A stretch of DNA of 64,000 nt from positions 124,001 through 188,000 of the forward strand of contig NZ_JACCDE010000003.1 in the NCBI RefSeq assembly GCF_013415125.1, written 5' to 3'. The translations under genes were made by a program, and so were the position numbers. Shown here in pieces: positions 1 through 8,756 of the stretch (its first letter is position 1; each line of letters opens with the position of its first letter). Source of the DNA: Vreelandella glaciei (lineage in GTDB: Bacteria > Pseudomonadota > Gammaproteobacteria > Pseudomonadales > Halomonadaceae). The notes under the pieces are model-generated. The model made no database searches. It saw only the letters and a program-made list of their open reading frames with translations, and had not been told where the DNA came from.

Positions 1-416
1 ATATATTTCATGTTGGAGAGCTAGGTTCAGCGCACAAACTCAAACTGATCAATAACTATCTCTCGCTTGGCGCCGCTGCTCTGGCGGCGGAAGCCGCGGC
101 GATGGCGGCTAACTTGGATGTTGATCAACACAAGTTATATGAAGTGTGTTCACAAGGAGGCGCCAATAGCGCCATGTTCAACGCCGTGATGCCCTGGGTG
201 CTTGAAGCAGATGAAACGCGCTTGCGCTTTAGCTTGGGTAATGCCGGTAAGGACATGGGGTATTTAAGCGAAACGATAGCTGCGTCTGGTTTTAATAGTA
301 TGATGCTGCCCGCCTTGCGCGAGGTGTTAAAGCAAGCTGAACAGGCGTTGGGCAACGATCAATATGTGCCCCGGCTTTACGACGCAAGCATGCTGCGTAA
401 TGAGCAAAATCAGTAA
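1..416 (+). CDS. NAD(P)-dependent beta-hydroxyacid dehydrogenase, C-terminal part
   Basis: The 5' end lies outside the window; the frame is open from base 3 to the stop at 416. The visible 137 residues match the C-terminal all-helical domain of the 3-hydroxyisobutyrate/6-phosphogluconate dehydrogenase family. The stretch GSAHKLKLINNYLSLG, from about codon 8, has the family's substrate-domain pattern G-x-G-x-x-x-K-x-x-N-N with the second G replaced by A; its Lys is the family's catalytic lysine. Such enzymes oxidise or reduce short beta-hydroxyacids, for example tartronate semialdehyde to glycerate. A second member of the family lies at 6836-7726, so the island carries two. Substrate cannot be told from this fragment. 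Confidence 0.85.
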   Translation, partial: IFHVGELGSAHKLKLINNYLSLGAAALAAEAAAMAANLDVDQHKLYEVCSQGGANSAMFNAVMPWVLEADETRLRFSLGNAGKDMGYLSETIAASGFNSMMLPALREVLKQAEQALGNDQYVPRLYDASMLRNEQNQ

Positions 417-443
417 GCCGCCCCGTTCAGCGAGCCGACATTG

Positions 444-475
444 GATGTCTGCTGATTAAAAGCAGATACAACATC
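444..475. terminator. Possible stem-loop between converging genes
   Basis: Arms GATGT/ACATC and CTGCT/AGCAG form a bulged hairpin between the 3' ends of the partial dehydrogenase (+) and the SDR gene (-). There is no T-run, so termination is only suggested by position. Confidence 0.3.
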
Positions 476-549
476 GGCGTAACGAATGCACATTAACTAA
501 ATTCGCCACGTCGATGTTGTTAAATCGCACTATCCGCTACGCGTGTTGC

Positions 550-1338
550 TCAATACGTACCCGCGTAACTGCCACCATCCAACAGTATATTTTGGCCGGT
601 CATATAACTGGCCTGAGCGCTACACAGAAACGCACAGAAGGCGCCAAACTCTTCCGCAGTGCCGAAGCGCTGTGAAGGTACTTTTTTACGAAAGGTCTCC
701 CGTACGCTCTCGTATTCCTGGTTGGACGATTTTGCGACGTTTTGATGAGTGCTCTTTAAGCGATCAGTATCAAATGAGCCGGGCAATAAATTATTAATGG
801 TTACGTTTCGCCCGGCAAGTTGAGGCTGACGAGCCAAGCCCGCTATAAAGCCCGTCAATCCACTGCGGGCCCCATTGGATAGCCCCAAAATATCGATGGG
901 CGCTTTAACGGCTGCAGAGGTGATATTGATCACCCGGCCAAAGCCCCGTTCCGCCATGGCATCAACCGTTGCCTTGATGAGCTCAATCGGTGTGACCATA
1001 TTGACATCGACAGCGTCTAACCAGTCTTGACGTGACCAATCTCGAAAGTCACCAGGGGGCGGACCGCCTGCATTGTTAATCAATATATCTATTTGCGGGC
1101 AAGCGGCTAGCGCCGCTTGGCGTGTCGTTTCTTGTGAAATATCCCCCACCACGGTGAGCACCGTCACGTTCGGATTCAGGTGCCGTAAATGTGCCGCTGT
1201 TTCTTCCAACAACTGGGAGGAGCGTGCGTTGATGACGACATTCACTCCCTCCATGACCAACGCCTCTGCACACCCTTTTCCGAGACCTTTACTCGCGGCA
1301 CACACGAGTGCCCAACGTCCTTCAATTCCCAGTTCCAT
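550..1338 (-). CDS. SDR-family oxidoreductase with atypical active site
   Basis: A 262-residue short-chain dehydrogenase/reductase fold. The nucleotide loop reads A-A-S-K-G-L-G near residues 14-20, so the first Gly of the usual TGxxxGxG is Ala. NNAG at 88-91 and the catalytic-region Ser141 are present. The YxxxK pair is replaced by Ser154-x3-Arg158. The same replacement defines a known beta-ketoacyl-ACP-reductase-like SDR subgroup that lacks the standard tetrad, so it may be natural rather than damage. The gene lies 30 bp downstream of the iron alcohol dehydrogenase on the same strand and is probably cotranscribed with it. Reaction and substrate are unknown. Confidence 0.85.
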   Translation of the reverse strand: MELGIEGRWALVCAASKGLGKGCAEALVMEGVNVVINARSSQLLEETAAHLRHLNPNVTVLTVVGDISQETTRQAALAACPQIDILINNAGGPPPGDFRDWSRQDWLDAVDVNMVTPIELIKATVDAMAERGFGRVINITSAAVKAPIDILGLSNGARSGLTGFIAGLARQPQLAGRNVTINNLLPGSFDTDRLKSTHQNVAKSSNQEYESVRETFRKKVPSQRFGTAEEFGAFCAFLCSAQASYMTGQNILLDGGSYAGTY

Positions 1339-1368
1339 TATTCTGCTCCTGTTTCGCCAGTGATCGAC

Positions 1369-2505
1369 TTATAGGGATTGCTCAAGCATCCACTGATAAT
1401 CCTGTTCACTCGCAACGCGGGGATTCGTTTTATGAGTGTGATCAGCCAAGGCGCCTTTAATAATTCGGGGGAATAACTCTTCAGACACGTCCAATTCCGC
1501 TAACCCCATGGGTAAATCGAGACGCCTACTCATGTCTTTAATAGCAGGCCCAATGTCAGTAGGGCTATTGAGCTGCATCGTCTGAGCGATGCGTTCAAGC
1601 TTTTGCTCATGCTTTACAGAATCGCAGCTGGAGTTGAACTCAATAACCGCGGGCAGGAAAATGGCGTTGAGCGTGCCGTGGTGAAGCCTCGGATTAATAC
1701 CGCCTAACGAATGACTCAAACTATGTACGCAGCCTAATCCTTTCTGAAAGGCCATCGCCCCCTGCATTGAGGCACTCATCATATTCATGCGTGCTTCCCG
1801 ATCATCGGGGTTTCGTGTCGCCTGCTCAATATTCAGCCAGCCGCGGCGCAGACCATCCAACGCAATGCCGTCGGCAGGTGGATTAAAGGCCGCCGACATA
1901 AACGTCTCAAGGCAATGGGATAAGGCGTCCATCCCCGTGGCTGCCGTCATTTGTGCGGGCAGACTCAACGTTAACTCGGGGTCGCAAATAGCGGATTTAG
2001 GTACCAAGTGGGGTGATAACAGGCCGACTTTACGCCCATCTTCCAGAATCAGAATCGCCCCCCGGCCGACTTCACTCCCGGTGCCTGCCGTTGTTGGAAT
2101 CGCGATAACCGGTGCCGTCGCAGCGGTAATTCGCTCTGAGCCTCCCTCAACCACAGCGAAGGACTTCAAAGGGCCTTCATGGGTACCGCAAATAGCCACG
2201 CCTTTAGCAAGATCAATGGAGGAGCCGCCACCAATGGCAATGATGCCATCGAAACCACCCTCACGGTATTGCGCAACGGCTTGACGAACGGCGGCCTCAT
2301 TGGGGTTGGGGGGCGTTTGATCATAAATGGCTGGATGAGGATCACGGAGATGCTTCAGTACCTGGTCGACAATACCCGCAGCCCGCACTCCCGCATCGGT
2401 CACCACCATGGGATGTCGAATACCCAGGCGGTCACACTCCTGCTGCAGCAACGAGGCGGCCCCGAAATCAAATTGAATTTGAGTGACGTAGTTGATTATT
2501 GCCAT
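1369..2505 (-). CDS. Iron-containing alcohol dehydrogenase
   Basis: A 378-residue group III (Fe-type) alcohol dehydrogenase. It shows the NAD-loop GGGSSIDLAK near residues 92-101 and the PTTAGTGSEV signature near 137-146. Candidate metal ligands are Asp193, His197, His261 and His275 or His276. A start at 2505 is supported by AAAGG seven bases upstream. Family members oxidise or reduce short alcohols, hydroxyacids or maleylacetate; the substrate is not deducible. The gene is transcribed away from tctC, sharing the 2506-2753 promoter region with its candidate operator, and is followed by the SDR gene. Confidence 0.88.
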   Translation of the reverse strand: MAIINYVTQIQFDFGAASLLQQECDRLGIRHPMVVTDAGVRAAGIVDQVLKHLRDPHPAIYDQTPPNPNEAAVRQAVAQYREGGFDGIIAIGGGSSIDLAKGVAICGTHEGPLKSFAVVEGGSERITAATAPVIAIPTTAGTGSEVGRGAILILEDGRKVGLLSPHLVPKSAICDPELTLSLPAQMTAATGMDALSHCLETFMSAAFNPPADGIALDGLRRGWLNIEQATRNPDDREARMNMMSASMQGAMAFQKGLGCVHSLSHSLGGINPRLHHGTLNAIFLPAVIEFNSSCDSVKHEQKLERIAQTMQLNSPTDIGPAIKDMSRRLDLPMGLAELDVSEELFPRIIKGALADHTHKTNPRVASEQDYQWMLEQSL

Positions 2506-2682
2506 TTCATTACCTTTGGAATTGTTAGTGTTTTTAAGTAATAACTTACTCTCGCTCTGCTAACAAGCCTGTTGATGCAACGCCACAAGCCGATATCGCG
2601 AAGCGTAATTTCGACCCAGTCCCCGTTCAGAAAAGTCAGAGAAGTAGCGTCAAAATTGAACTAAAGTCTACAAAATATGATT

Positions 2683-2694
2683 ATTGAACACAAT
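2683..2694. promoter_or_regulatory. Candidate GntR-type operator, copy 1
   Basis: A palindrome ATTG-AACA-CAAT lies in the divergent promoter region of the iron alcohol dehydrogenase and tctC. Read on the minus strand it matches the site at 10407-10418 upstream of the UxaA-type gene over about 15 bases (GAYCATTGTGTKCAATA). The GntR regulator at 7754-8719 is the obvious candidate ligand. The pairing is inferred. Confidence 0.5.
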
Positions 2695-2753
2695 GGTCGT
2701 TAATGCTAGATTTGTTTTGCCAACCTACAAATACACAAAAACCCGAGGCTCAC

Positions 2754-3734
2754 ATGAAAACAAGCACCAAAACAAAATCGCTCAAGCGCATTACTGCTCT
2801 GCTACTGCTGACGGCATCCAGCTCGGTGCTGGCGGCCTACCCTGAAAAACCCATCACTATCATCGTTCCATGGGCCGCAGGTGGCGGCACCGATGCAACC
2901 GCGCGTACTATTGCCGCGGCGTTAGAAGAACAATTGGGTCAAACGGTGAATGTGGTTAACCGTACCGGTGGTAGCGGTGTGGTCGGCCACAGTGCTATGG
3001 CGAGTGCCAAACCGGATGGTTATACCCTGGGCTTGGCTACCGGTGAGCTCAATATGATGCACTGGCAGGGCCTGACCGACCTGACGTATGAAGATTTCAC
3101 TCCGATTGGCCAGATCAACTTTGATTACGCCGGCATTCAAGTAGCCGCCGATGCGCCTTACGATTCAGTCCAAGAACTCGTTGATGCTATTGCTGAGCAA
3201 CCCATGGGCACCTTTAAAGCCTCAGGTACAGGTCAAGGTGGCGTATGGCATCTAGCCTTTGCAGGCTTCTTAATGGATCAGGGGCTTGAAGCCAACCGTG
3301 TGACCTGGATCCCCAGCCAGGGCGCGGCGCCAGCAATGACGGAACTTGCTGCCGGTGGTATCGATATTGTGCCGAGCTCTGTTCCCGAAGGTCGCTCAAT
3401 GATCGAAGCCGGGCGTGCCAAAAGCCTTGGCGTAATGGCACCAGAGCGCATTAACAGCTTCCCCGACGTCCCTACGATTAATGAAGCGATCGGAAGCGAT
3501 TATCTCGTCGGTGAATGGCGTGGCATCACCGGTCCTAAGGGGATGGATGAGGAAATCGTAGCGACCCTTGAGGAAGCGCTAGAGGCCGCTTACAACAGCG
3601 ATACCTATCAAGGCTTCATGGCTAAACAAGGCTTTGGTACTGAGTGGCGCAATGCCGAAGAGTTTGGTGAGCTAATGGTCGAAATGGATGCCGTGTATGG
3701 CGACATTGTTGAGAGCGTTGGTCTGAGCCAATAA
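2754..3734 (+). CDS. tctC: Tripartite tricarboxylate transporter substrate-binding protein (TctC/BUG)
   Basis: A 326-residue periplasmic binding protein of the BUG family. A signal peptide occupies about residues 1-28 (basic start, Leu-rich core, then A-A-Y). The mature protein begins with the family hallmark YPEKPITIIVPWAAGGGTDATAR. It should capture a carboxylate and deliver it to TctBA. The ATG at 2754 is preferred over the in-frame ATG at 2703 because GAGG lies five bases upstream and the signal peptide then starts properly. It is first of the tctC-tctB-tctA-ldh2 operon, whose dehydrogenase and dehydratase neighbours point to a hydroxy- or sugar-acid ligand. Confidence 0.93.
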   Translation: MKTSTKTKSLKRITALLLLTASSSVLAAYPEKPITIIVPWAAGGGTDATARTIAAALEEQLGQTVNVVNRTGGSGVVGHSAMASAKPDGYTLGLATGELNMMHWQGLTDLTYEDFTPIGQINFDYAGIQVAADAPYDSVQELVDAIAEQPMGTFKASGTGQGGVWHLAFAGFLMDQGLEANRVTWIPSQGAAPAMTELAAGGIDIVPSSVPEGRSMIEAGRAKSLGVMAPERINSFPDVPTINEAIGSDYLVGEWRGITGPKGMDEEIVATLEEALEAAYNSDTYQGFMAKQGFGTEWRNAEEFGELMVEMDAVYGDIVESVGLSQ

Positions 3735-3747
3735 GGGGATAATCAAC

Positions 3748-4218
3748 ATGAGAGATCTCCTCTTGGGGCTAGCCTTCATGCTGCTTGGCGCCGTCGTGTT
3801 AACTGTCGCTAGTCAGTACCCAACAATGGCGAGTCTTCAATATGGTCCATCTCTGTTTCCCTCCCTCATTGGGGGAGGGTTTCTCATAGGGGGCCTAGTA
3901 CTTTCGGCAACGCAGCTACCTACGCTAAAACGTCAACTGTCAGGCACCAATGCGAATGTGGGAAATTTCTTCGACTTACGCTCCGTGCTTGTCTCGCTCC
4001 TCCCTATAGCACTCATTATTTTTTATATATTCGCGAGCGAGTTTCTTGGCGCGGCCCTTTGCCTAGCCATCATTATGTTCGTACTGATGCTGGTGAGAAA
4101 AACTTCCCTACCTTTAGCACTACTGGTCTCCTTCGTCGCGTCGCTAACGATTTATTTCCTATTCTCGCGATACCTGCTGATCCCCCTTCCTGAAGGGCTA
4201 ATGAATTTTTGGGGTTAG
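3748..4218 (+). CDS. tctB: Tripartite tricarboxylate transporter small membrane subunit (TctB)
   Basis: A 156-residue protein with four hydrophobic segments (about residues 5-20, 35-50, 80-105 and 110-150), the usual size and topology of TctB. It should form the membrane complex with TctA. The gene starts 13 bp after tctC and ends 3 bp before tctA, so translation is probably coupled. Sequence conservation in this subunit is low, and the call rests largely on position and membrane pattern. Confidence 0.88.
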   Translation: MRDLLLGLAFMLLGAVVLTVASQYPTMASLQYGPSLFPSLIGGGFLIGGLVLSATQLPTLKRQLSGTNANVGNFFDLRSVLVSLLPIALIIFYIFASEFLGAALCLAIIMFVLMLVRKTSLPLALLVSFVASLTIYFLFSRYLLIPLPEGLMNFWG

Positions 4219-4221
4219 ATT

Positions 4222-5736
4222 ATGGAAGCTTTTCTGTTAGGGCTGCAGCTCGTTTTCAATGTAGAAACCATGCTGGTTATCTTTGCGGCCGCCATATTTG
4301 GTGTGTTCGTGGGAGCGGTGCCAGGGTTAACCGCCACGATGGCGGTTGCACTCTTGGTACCGATTACCTTCTACATGGATCCGACCCCCGCTATTGCCGC
4401 CATTGTTACCACATCGGCCATGGCTATCTTTGCCGGGGATATTCCCGCCACCTATTTGAACATTCCCGGTACGCCCTCTTCGGCTGCCTATGTCGCCGAT
4501 TCACATCTATTGGCGCACAAGGGCCGAGCCAGAGAAACACTGGGCATGAACTTGATCTGTTCGGTATTTGGCGGTCTATTCGGGACGCTAGTACTGGTCT
4601 TTGTTTCACCTTCATTAGCTGAAGTGGCACTCCAATTCAGCTCTTTTGAATATTTTTGGCTGGCACTACTGGGGCTAAGTTGCTCGATTTTTATCTCTAT
4701 TGGCTCCAGGGTTAAAGCATTTCTCTCTTTGATGATCGGTTTACTGCTTTCGACGGTTGGTCTGGATATGATGAGCGGCGCCCCCCGCTTCACTTTCGGC
4801 ATTCCAGACTTGATGGGGGGCATTAACTTCATTCCCGTCATGATCGGCATGTTCGCCCTCAACGAACTCATGCTGTTTTATGGTTCACGCAATGAAGGAA
4901 GAGAGCTGCCGTCGTTATCCAAAGACAGCGTTTTCAAACAGGCACCAAAGCATATAAAAGCTTATTGGCCGAACATGATAAGAGGGAGCTCGATTGGAAC
5001 ACTGATTGGCGCACTTCCCGGCGCGGGGGCTGACATTGCGGCGTGGATCTCTTATGCCGTTGGCAAAGGCCGCTCTAAACAGAAACAGGCCTACGGCACC
5101 GGCCATATTGAAGGCATTGTCGATGCCAGCTCCGCCAATAACTCGGGGATTAGCGGCGCTTGGGTGCCGGCCCTGGTATTCGGGATTCCGGGTGACTCGA
5201 TAACCGCCATTGTAATCGGCGTGCTCTATATGAAAGGCATGAACCCTGGCCCCACCATTTTTATGGATGGCACCGGCTTGATCTATGCCCTTTTCATCGT
5301 GTTCTTTCTTGCCAATTTAATCATGCTACCGATTGGCTATGCGGCGATAAAATCCGCCAAGGTATTTATCTTAACGCCCCGTAAAATCCTAATGCCGATC
5401 ATCTTATGCTTCTGCATTGTAGGCGCCTTCTCCATCAATAATTCGATTACTGATGTATGGATTATGTTGCTGATCGGCTTTATCGCCTCAATTCTCGCCC
5501 GATGTGACTTTCCCATGGCGCCTGCGATTCTTGGCTTGGTGTTAGGAACGACATTGGAAAACAGTTTTATGAGCTCAATGCTCAAAAGCAATGGCGATCT
5601 ACTCAGCTTCTTTTCCCGCCCTATTAGTGCAGGTCTAGGTGCCCTCGTTATTTTGCTATGGCTCTCTCCGCTAATCACCATGGCCTACAAAAAATTCAAA
5701 CATAACAGTCAGCACAAAGCGCCGAGGATTTCATGA
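4222..5736 (+). CDS. tctA: Tripartite tricarboxylate transporter large permease (TctA)
   Basis: A 504-residue polytopic membrane protein. It has the TctA repeats with the motifs GAVPGLTATMAVALLVP near residues 32-48 and GALPGAGADIAAW near 263-275, which form the two pseudo-symmetric substrate-site loops of the family. Length matches typical TctA. Its last four bases overlap the start of the Ldh2-type dehydrogenase (ATGA), tying uptake to the first oxidation step. The ligand is unknown. Confidence 0.94.
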   Translation: MEAFLLGLQLVFNVETMLVIFAAAIFGVFVGAVPGLTATMAVALLVPITFYMDPTPAIAAIVTTSAMAIFAGDIPATYLNIPGTPSSAAYVADSHLLAHKGRARETLGMNLICSVFGGLFGTLVLVFVSPSLAEVALQFSSFEYFWLALLGLSCSIFISIGSRVKAFLSLMIGLLLSTVGLDMMSGAPRFTFGIPDLMGGINFIPVMIGMFALNELMLFYGSRNEGRELPSLSKDSVFKQAPKHIKAYWPNMIRGSSIGTLIGALPGAGADIAAWISYAVGKGRSKQKQAYGTGHIEGIVDASSANNSGISGAWVPALVFGIPGDSITAIVIGVLYMKGMNPGPTIFMDGTGLIYALFIVFFLANLIMLPIGYAAIKSAKVFILTPRKILMPIILCFCIVGAFSINNSITDVWIMLLIGFIASILARCDFPMAPAILGLVLGTTLENSFMSSMLKSNGDLLSFFSRPISAGLGALVILLWLSPLITMAYKKFKHNSQHKAPRIS

Positions 5737-6779
5737 AACGCTATACAAAAAATTGGTTGGAAGAGGTACTGGTTACCCTATTCATGGAGGCCGGTGCTTC
5801 ACGTGAAGTGAGTGAGACAACCAGCAGTATTCTTATTGAAGGCGATTTATTGGGGCACCATACCCATGGCGTCAAACTGGCGAACGGTTACTTAAGAGAT
5901 TTGAAATCGGGGCATGCGTGCGGTGATCACAACGTGATGACCTCAAAAGAGATCAGCTCAGTCGCTGCCCTTGTTGATGGCCACTATATTCTTGGCCCCT
6001 ACTTAGTGCAAAAAGCGCTTGAGCGAAGTGCTGATGCAGCACGAGAGTCTGGCATTGGTATTGTGACCATAAAACGTTCGCACCATATCGCCTGCTTGGC
6101 CTCGTATTTACAGCCTTTTGTTGAGCAAGGGTTGATGCCGATCATTATGACCTCGGATCCAGCGGTGAAATCGGTCGCCCCTTATGGAGGCGTTTCGCCG
6201 GTTTACACACCGAACCCTATTGCCATGGGCATCCCCAGTCGCGTCCAACCGATCATGATGGACGTTAGCATGTCGACCGTCACTAATGGCAGTGTGGGTA
6301 AAGCACACGCTGAGCAAACCAAAATGGCACATCCCGTCATCCTTACCAATACGGGGCTTGCCAGCGACGATCCAGCGGATTTTTTCAGCGACCCACAAGG
6401 TAGCATCCTGCCGCTCGGCGGCCAGGAGTTCGGTCATAAAGGTTTTGCGATGGGGTTGATGGTGGAAGCACTGACCTCCGCATTAGGCGGATTTGGGCGT
6501 AAAGATGCGCCCACTGGTTGGGGGGCCTCGGTGACTGTCATGGTGATCGACCCCACCCTTTTCTCGGGACAGAGTGCTTTCCTTGATGAAACAGATCATT
6601 TAATCGAAGCATGCCTGAGTTCCAAGCCGGTCAACCCACAGTATCCAGTGCGAATGCCTGGACAAGCCGGGCTTAGTCGTCGAGATAAGTACTTGGAACA
6701 AGGTATTCCGCTGCCTGACGATGTGGTGACTGAGCTACAAAAGGCGATTGATGACTCATCACTGAAGGGTCGTTATTAA
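5733..6779 (+). CDS. Ldh2-family (malate/lactate/sulfolactate-type) dehydrogenase
   Basis: A 348-residue NAD(P)-dependent oxidoreductase of the Ldh2/MDH type-2 family, a fold distinct from Rossmann lactate dehydrogenases. The signature GHHTHGVKL near residues 42-50 carries the catalytic His of the family's GHxSHG motif, and VAPYGG with TPNPIAMGIP near 149-166 is the cofactor region. Characterised members act on malate, lactate, ureidoglycolate, 2,3-diketogulonate, sulfolactate or imino acids. It overlaps tctA by 4 bp, so the imported compound is probably a 2-hydroxy (or 2-oxo) acid. Confidence 0.88.
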   Translation: MKRYTKNWLEEVLVTLFMEAGASREVSETTSSILIEGDLLGHHTHGVKLANGYLRDLKSGHACGDHNVMTSKEISSVAALVDGHYILGPYLVQKALERSADAARESGIGIVTIKRSHHIACLASYLQPFVEQGLMPIIMTSDPAVKSVAPYGGVSPVYTPNPIAMGIPSRVQPIMMDVSMSTVTNGSVGKAHAEQTKMAHPVILTNTGLASDDPADFFSDPQGSILPLGGQEFGHKGFAMGLMVEALTSALGGFGRKDAPTGWGASVTVMVIDPTLFSGQSAFLDETDHLIEACLSSKPVNPQYPVRMPGQAGLSRRDKYLEQGIPLPDDVVTELQKAIDDSSLKGRY

Positions 6780-6835
6780 AGATAGCTGCGGCAAAAAATT
6801 GATCATCGTAGGACCAGAGCAGTGAGGCAATCATC

Positions 6836-7726
6836 ATGAGCGAACCAACAACAATAGGCTTTATTGGCACAGGCATTATGGGTGGGCCGATGGCCGCCAA
6901 TCTTGCCAAGGCGGGACATCAGGTGCGCGTCTGGAATCGCACCCCGGATAAAGCACAATCCCTTACCTCACTGGGCATCGAGGTAAGCGAGACTTTCCAG
7001 CAGGCGGCTGAGCAAGCAGACGTTGTGGTGGTCATGCTCAGTTCAGGCCCTGTCTGCGATGAGGTGATCCTGGGACCCAACGGTCTATTGGCAGCCATGA
7101 AGCCGCACAGCACGCTGGTGGTGATGAGCTCGATCCCGGTTGAAACTGCACAGCAGCAAGCCAAGGCCGCGGCTGAGCGCGGGATCGGTTATCTGGACGC
7201 CCCCGTATCAGGAGGTGAAAAAGGTGCCCAAGCGGGTAATTTGGCGATTATGGTCGGCGGTGAAGTAGCCACATTCGAGCGCACAAGTACCCTACTTAGG
7301 ATAATGGGCAACCCGGTTCATGTCGGCCCTGCAGGTACCGGGCAACTGGCGAAGTTAGCCAATCAATTAATCGTCGCCAATACGATCGCCACTGTCTCAG
7401 AGGCGGTGCTTCTTGCAGAGCACGGTGGCGCTGATCCCGCTAAAGTTCGCGAGGCTCTCTTAGGCGGGTTCGCGGATTCCACCATATTGCGCGCCCATGC
7501 CCCCCGTATGATTGCCAATGACTTCGCACCGGGCGGCCCCGCCAAATGGCAACTAAAAGATACCCAAACGGCCATTGCGCTCGCCAAAGAGCTGTCGCTT
7601 GACCTGCCCGTCACATCGCTGGTGAATAGCCTGTTCACGGACCTTGTTGCCCATGGCGATGGAGAGCTCGACCATAGTGCCTTGATTCGAGAACTCCGGC
7701 GTCGAAACGAAATGCCCCTCGATTAA
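6836..7726 (+). CDS. Beta-hydroxyacid dehydrogenase, tartronate-semialdehyde-reductase type
   Basis: A 296-residue GarR/GlxR/MmsB-like enzyme. The N-terminal Rossmann motif GFIGTGIMGGPMAANL spans about residues 8-23, the substrate loop DAPVSGG 121-127, and the catalytic-lysine motif GTGQLAKLANQ places Lys173. Family members reduce tartronate semialdehyde to glycerate or oxidise 3-hydroxyisobutyrate. With a galactarate/altronate-type dehydratase nearby, a glycerate-forming step is plausible. It lies 56 bp after the Ldh2 gene on the same strand and faces the gntR gene tail to tail. Confidence 0.85.
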   Translation: MSEPTTIGFIGTGIMGGPMAANLAKAGHQVRVWNRTPDKAQSLTSLGIEVSETFQQAAEQADVVVVMLSSGPVCDEVILGPNGLLAAMKPHSTLVVMSSIPVETAQQQAKAAAERGIGYLDAPVSGGEKGAQAGNLAIMVGGEVATFERTSTLLRIMGNPVHVGPAGTGQLAKLANQLIVANTIATVSEAVLLAEHGGADPAKVREALLGGFADSTILRAHAPRMIANDFAPGGPAKWQLKDTQTAIALAKELSLDLPVTSLVNSLFTDLVAHGDGELDHSALIRELRRRNEMPLD

Positions 7727-7753
7727 CGACGCAAACTATCTTTATCGTGATCG

Positions 7754-8719
7754 TTAGCGCAAGTAATCGGGGATGTCGAGAACGCCGTGGTCACGAAAAT
7801 CGCTAAGACGTTCTTGAACCTTGGCTTCGGAGCCTGCCAAGTGAGCAGAGAGCGCTTGGCTTGCTTGCTCACCCTCTTTATGACGCATTCTGTCGAAGAT
7901 TTTCAGATGGTCATGAAAGAACGGATCTTTGTCTGGCAGTGCCATGCTAGAGCCCAGCAGATGCTTGCTCATAAGCAGAACAGGATGGGTGCGCCTTAGC
8001 ATGTCAAAAATTTCTTGATTGCCACCCATGCTCACGGTTCTGTAGTGCAGATCGCTTTCAAGTTCATCCAGTGTCGCGCCTGCGACGTTAGGATACTTCG
8101 CCGCCGTCTGCTCTAACTTCTCAATGAAATGGGAGATTTGTTGCTCGGGCATAATCTGCGTCGCCCTGGCAATCATAAAGGGCTCCAACTGCCTACGCGC
8201 TTCATAAAGGTTATGCAATCGATCATTGTCCAGCGGCACAATGGACCAACTGGTGTACTTCACTTTTTCAACCACCCCAATGGACTGCAGATAGAGTAGA
8301 ATTCGGTGCGTAATCGTACGGCTGACACTGTATTTTCTTGCCAGCTGGAGCTCGTTGAGTTCGAACCTGCCCTTCATCGAACTCAAGACAACATCATGTT
8401 CCACAACATCAGCTATAGCGCGCCAAGTGTCCGTGCGCTCAATCTTGGCGTCCTCGCCCAACGCACTGAAATCGGCCGTGGTTAGATTCCGCCTGATAGG
8501 CTCAACGGCCGTTGCCCCCACCAAGTAACCACGGCCATCGAAACGGCAAATTAACTGTTCATCATGCAAACGTCCTAATGTCTGGCGAACAGGAGAGCGG
8601 CTCATACCGAATATTTCTGCAATATTGCCTTCGAGCAGCACTAAGCCTGACTCAAGGTGGCCACTGTTGATACTTCGCTTAAGCGCCTCGTAAAGCTGGT
8701 CTTTTAACGACTGCGACAT
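7754..8719 (-). CDS. GntR/FCD-family regulator with two winged-helix segments
   Basis: A 321-residue regulator, longer than the usual 220-250 of FadR-subfamily proteins. Residues 5-67 are a GntR winged helix (IAEIFGMSRSPVRQTLGRL, with wing DGRGYLV). Residues about 95-155 look like a second one (LQLARKYSVSRTITHRIL). The FCD effector domain follows from about 163 to 305, with D-x-x-H at about 218 and further His residues typical of its metal site. It lies 37 bp downstream of the UxaA-type gene on the same strand, so it is probably autoregulated through that promoter. It likely controls the whole island through the ATTG-N4-CAAT sites. Confidence 0.88.
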   Translation of the reverse strand: MSQSLKDQLYEALKRSINSGHLESGLVLLEGNIAEIFGMSRSPVRQTLGRLHDEQLICRFDGRGYLVGATAVEPIRRNLTTADFSALGEDAKIERTDTWRAIADVVEHDVVLSSMKGRFELNELQLARKYSVSRTITHRILLYLQSIGVVEKVKYTSWSIVPLDNDRLHNLYEARRQLEPFMIARATQIMPEQQISHFIEKLEQTAAKYPNVAGATLDELESDLHYRTVSMGGNQEIFDMLRRTHPVLLMSKHLLGSSMALPDKDPFFHDHLKIFDRMRHKEGEQASQALSAHLAGSEAKVQERLSDFRDHGVLDIPDYLR

Positions 8720-8756
8720 TCAAGCCACTCATTACATAGGTGTTAGTTAAGGGTTG

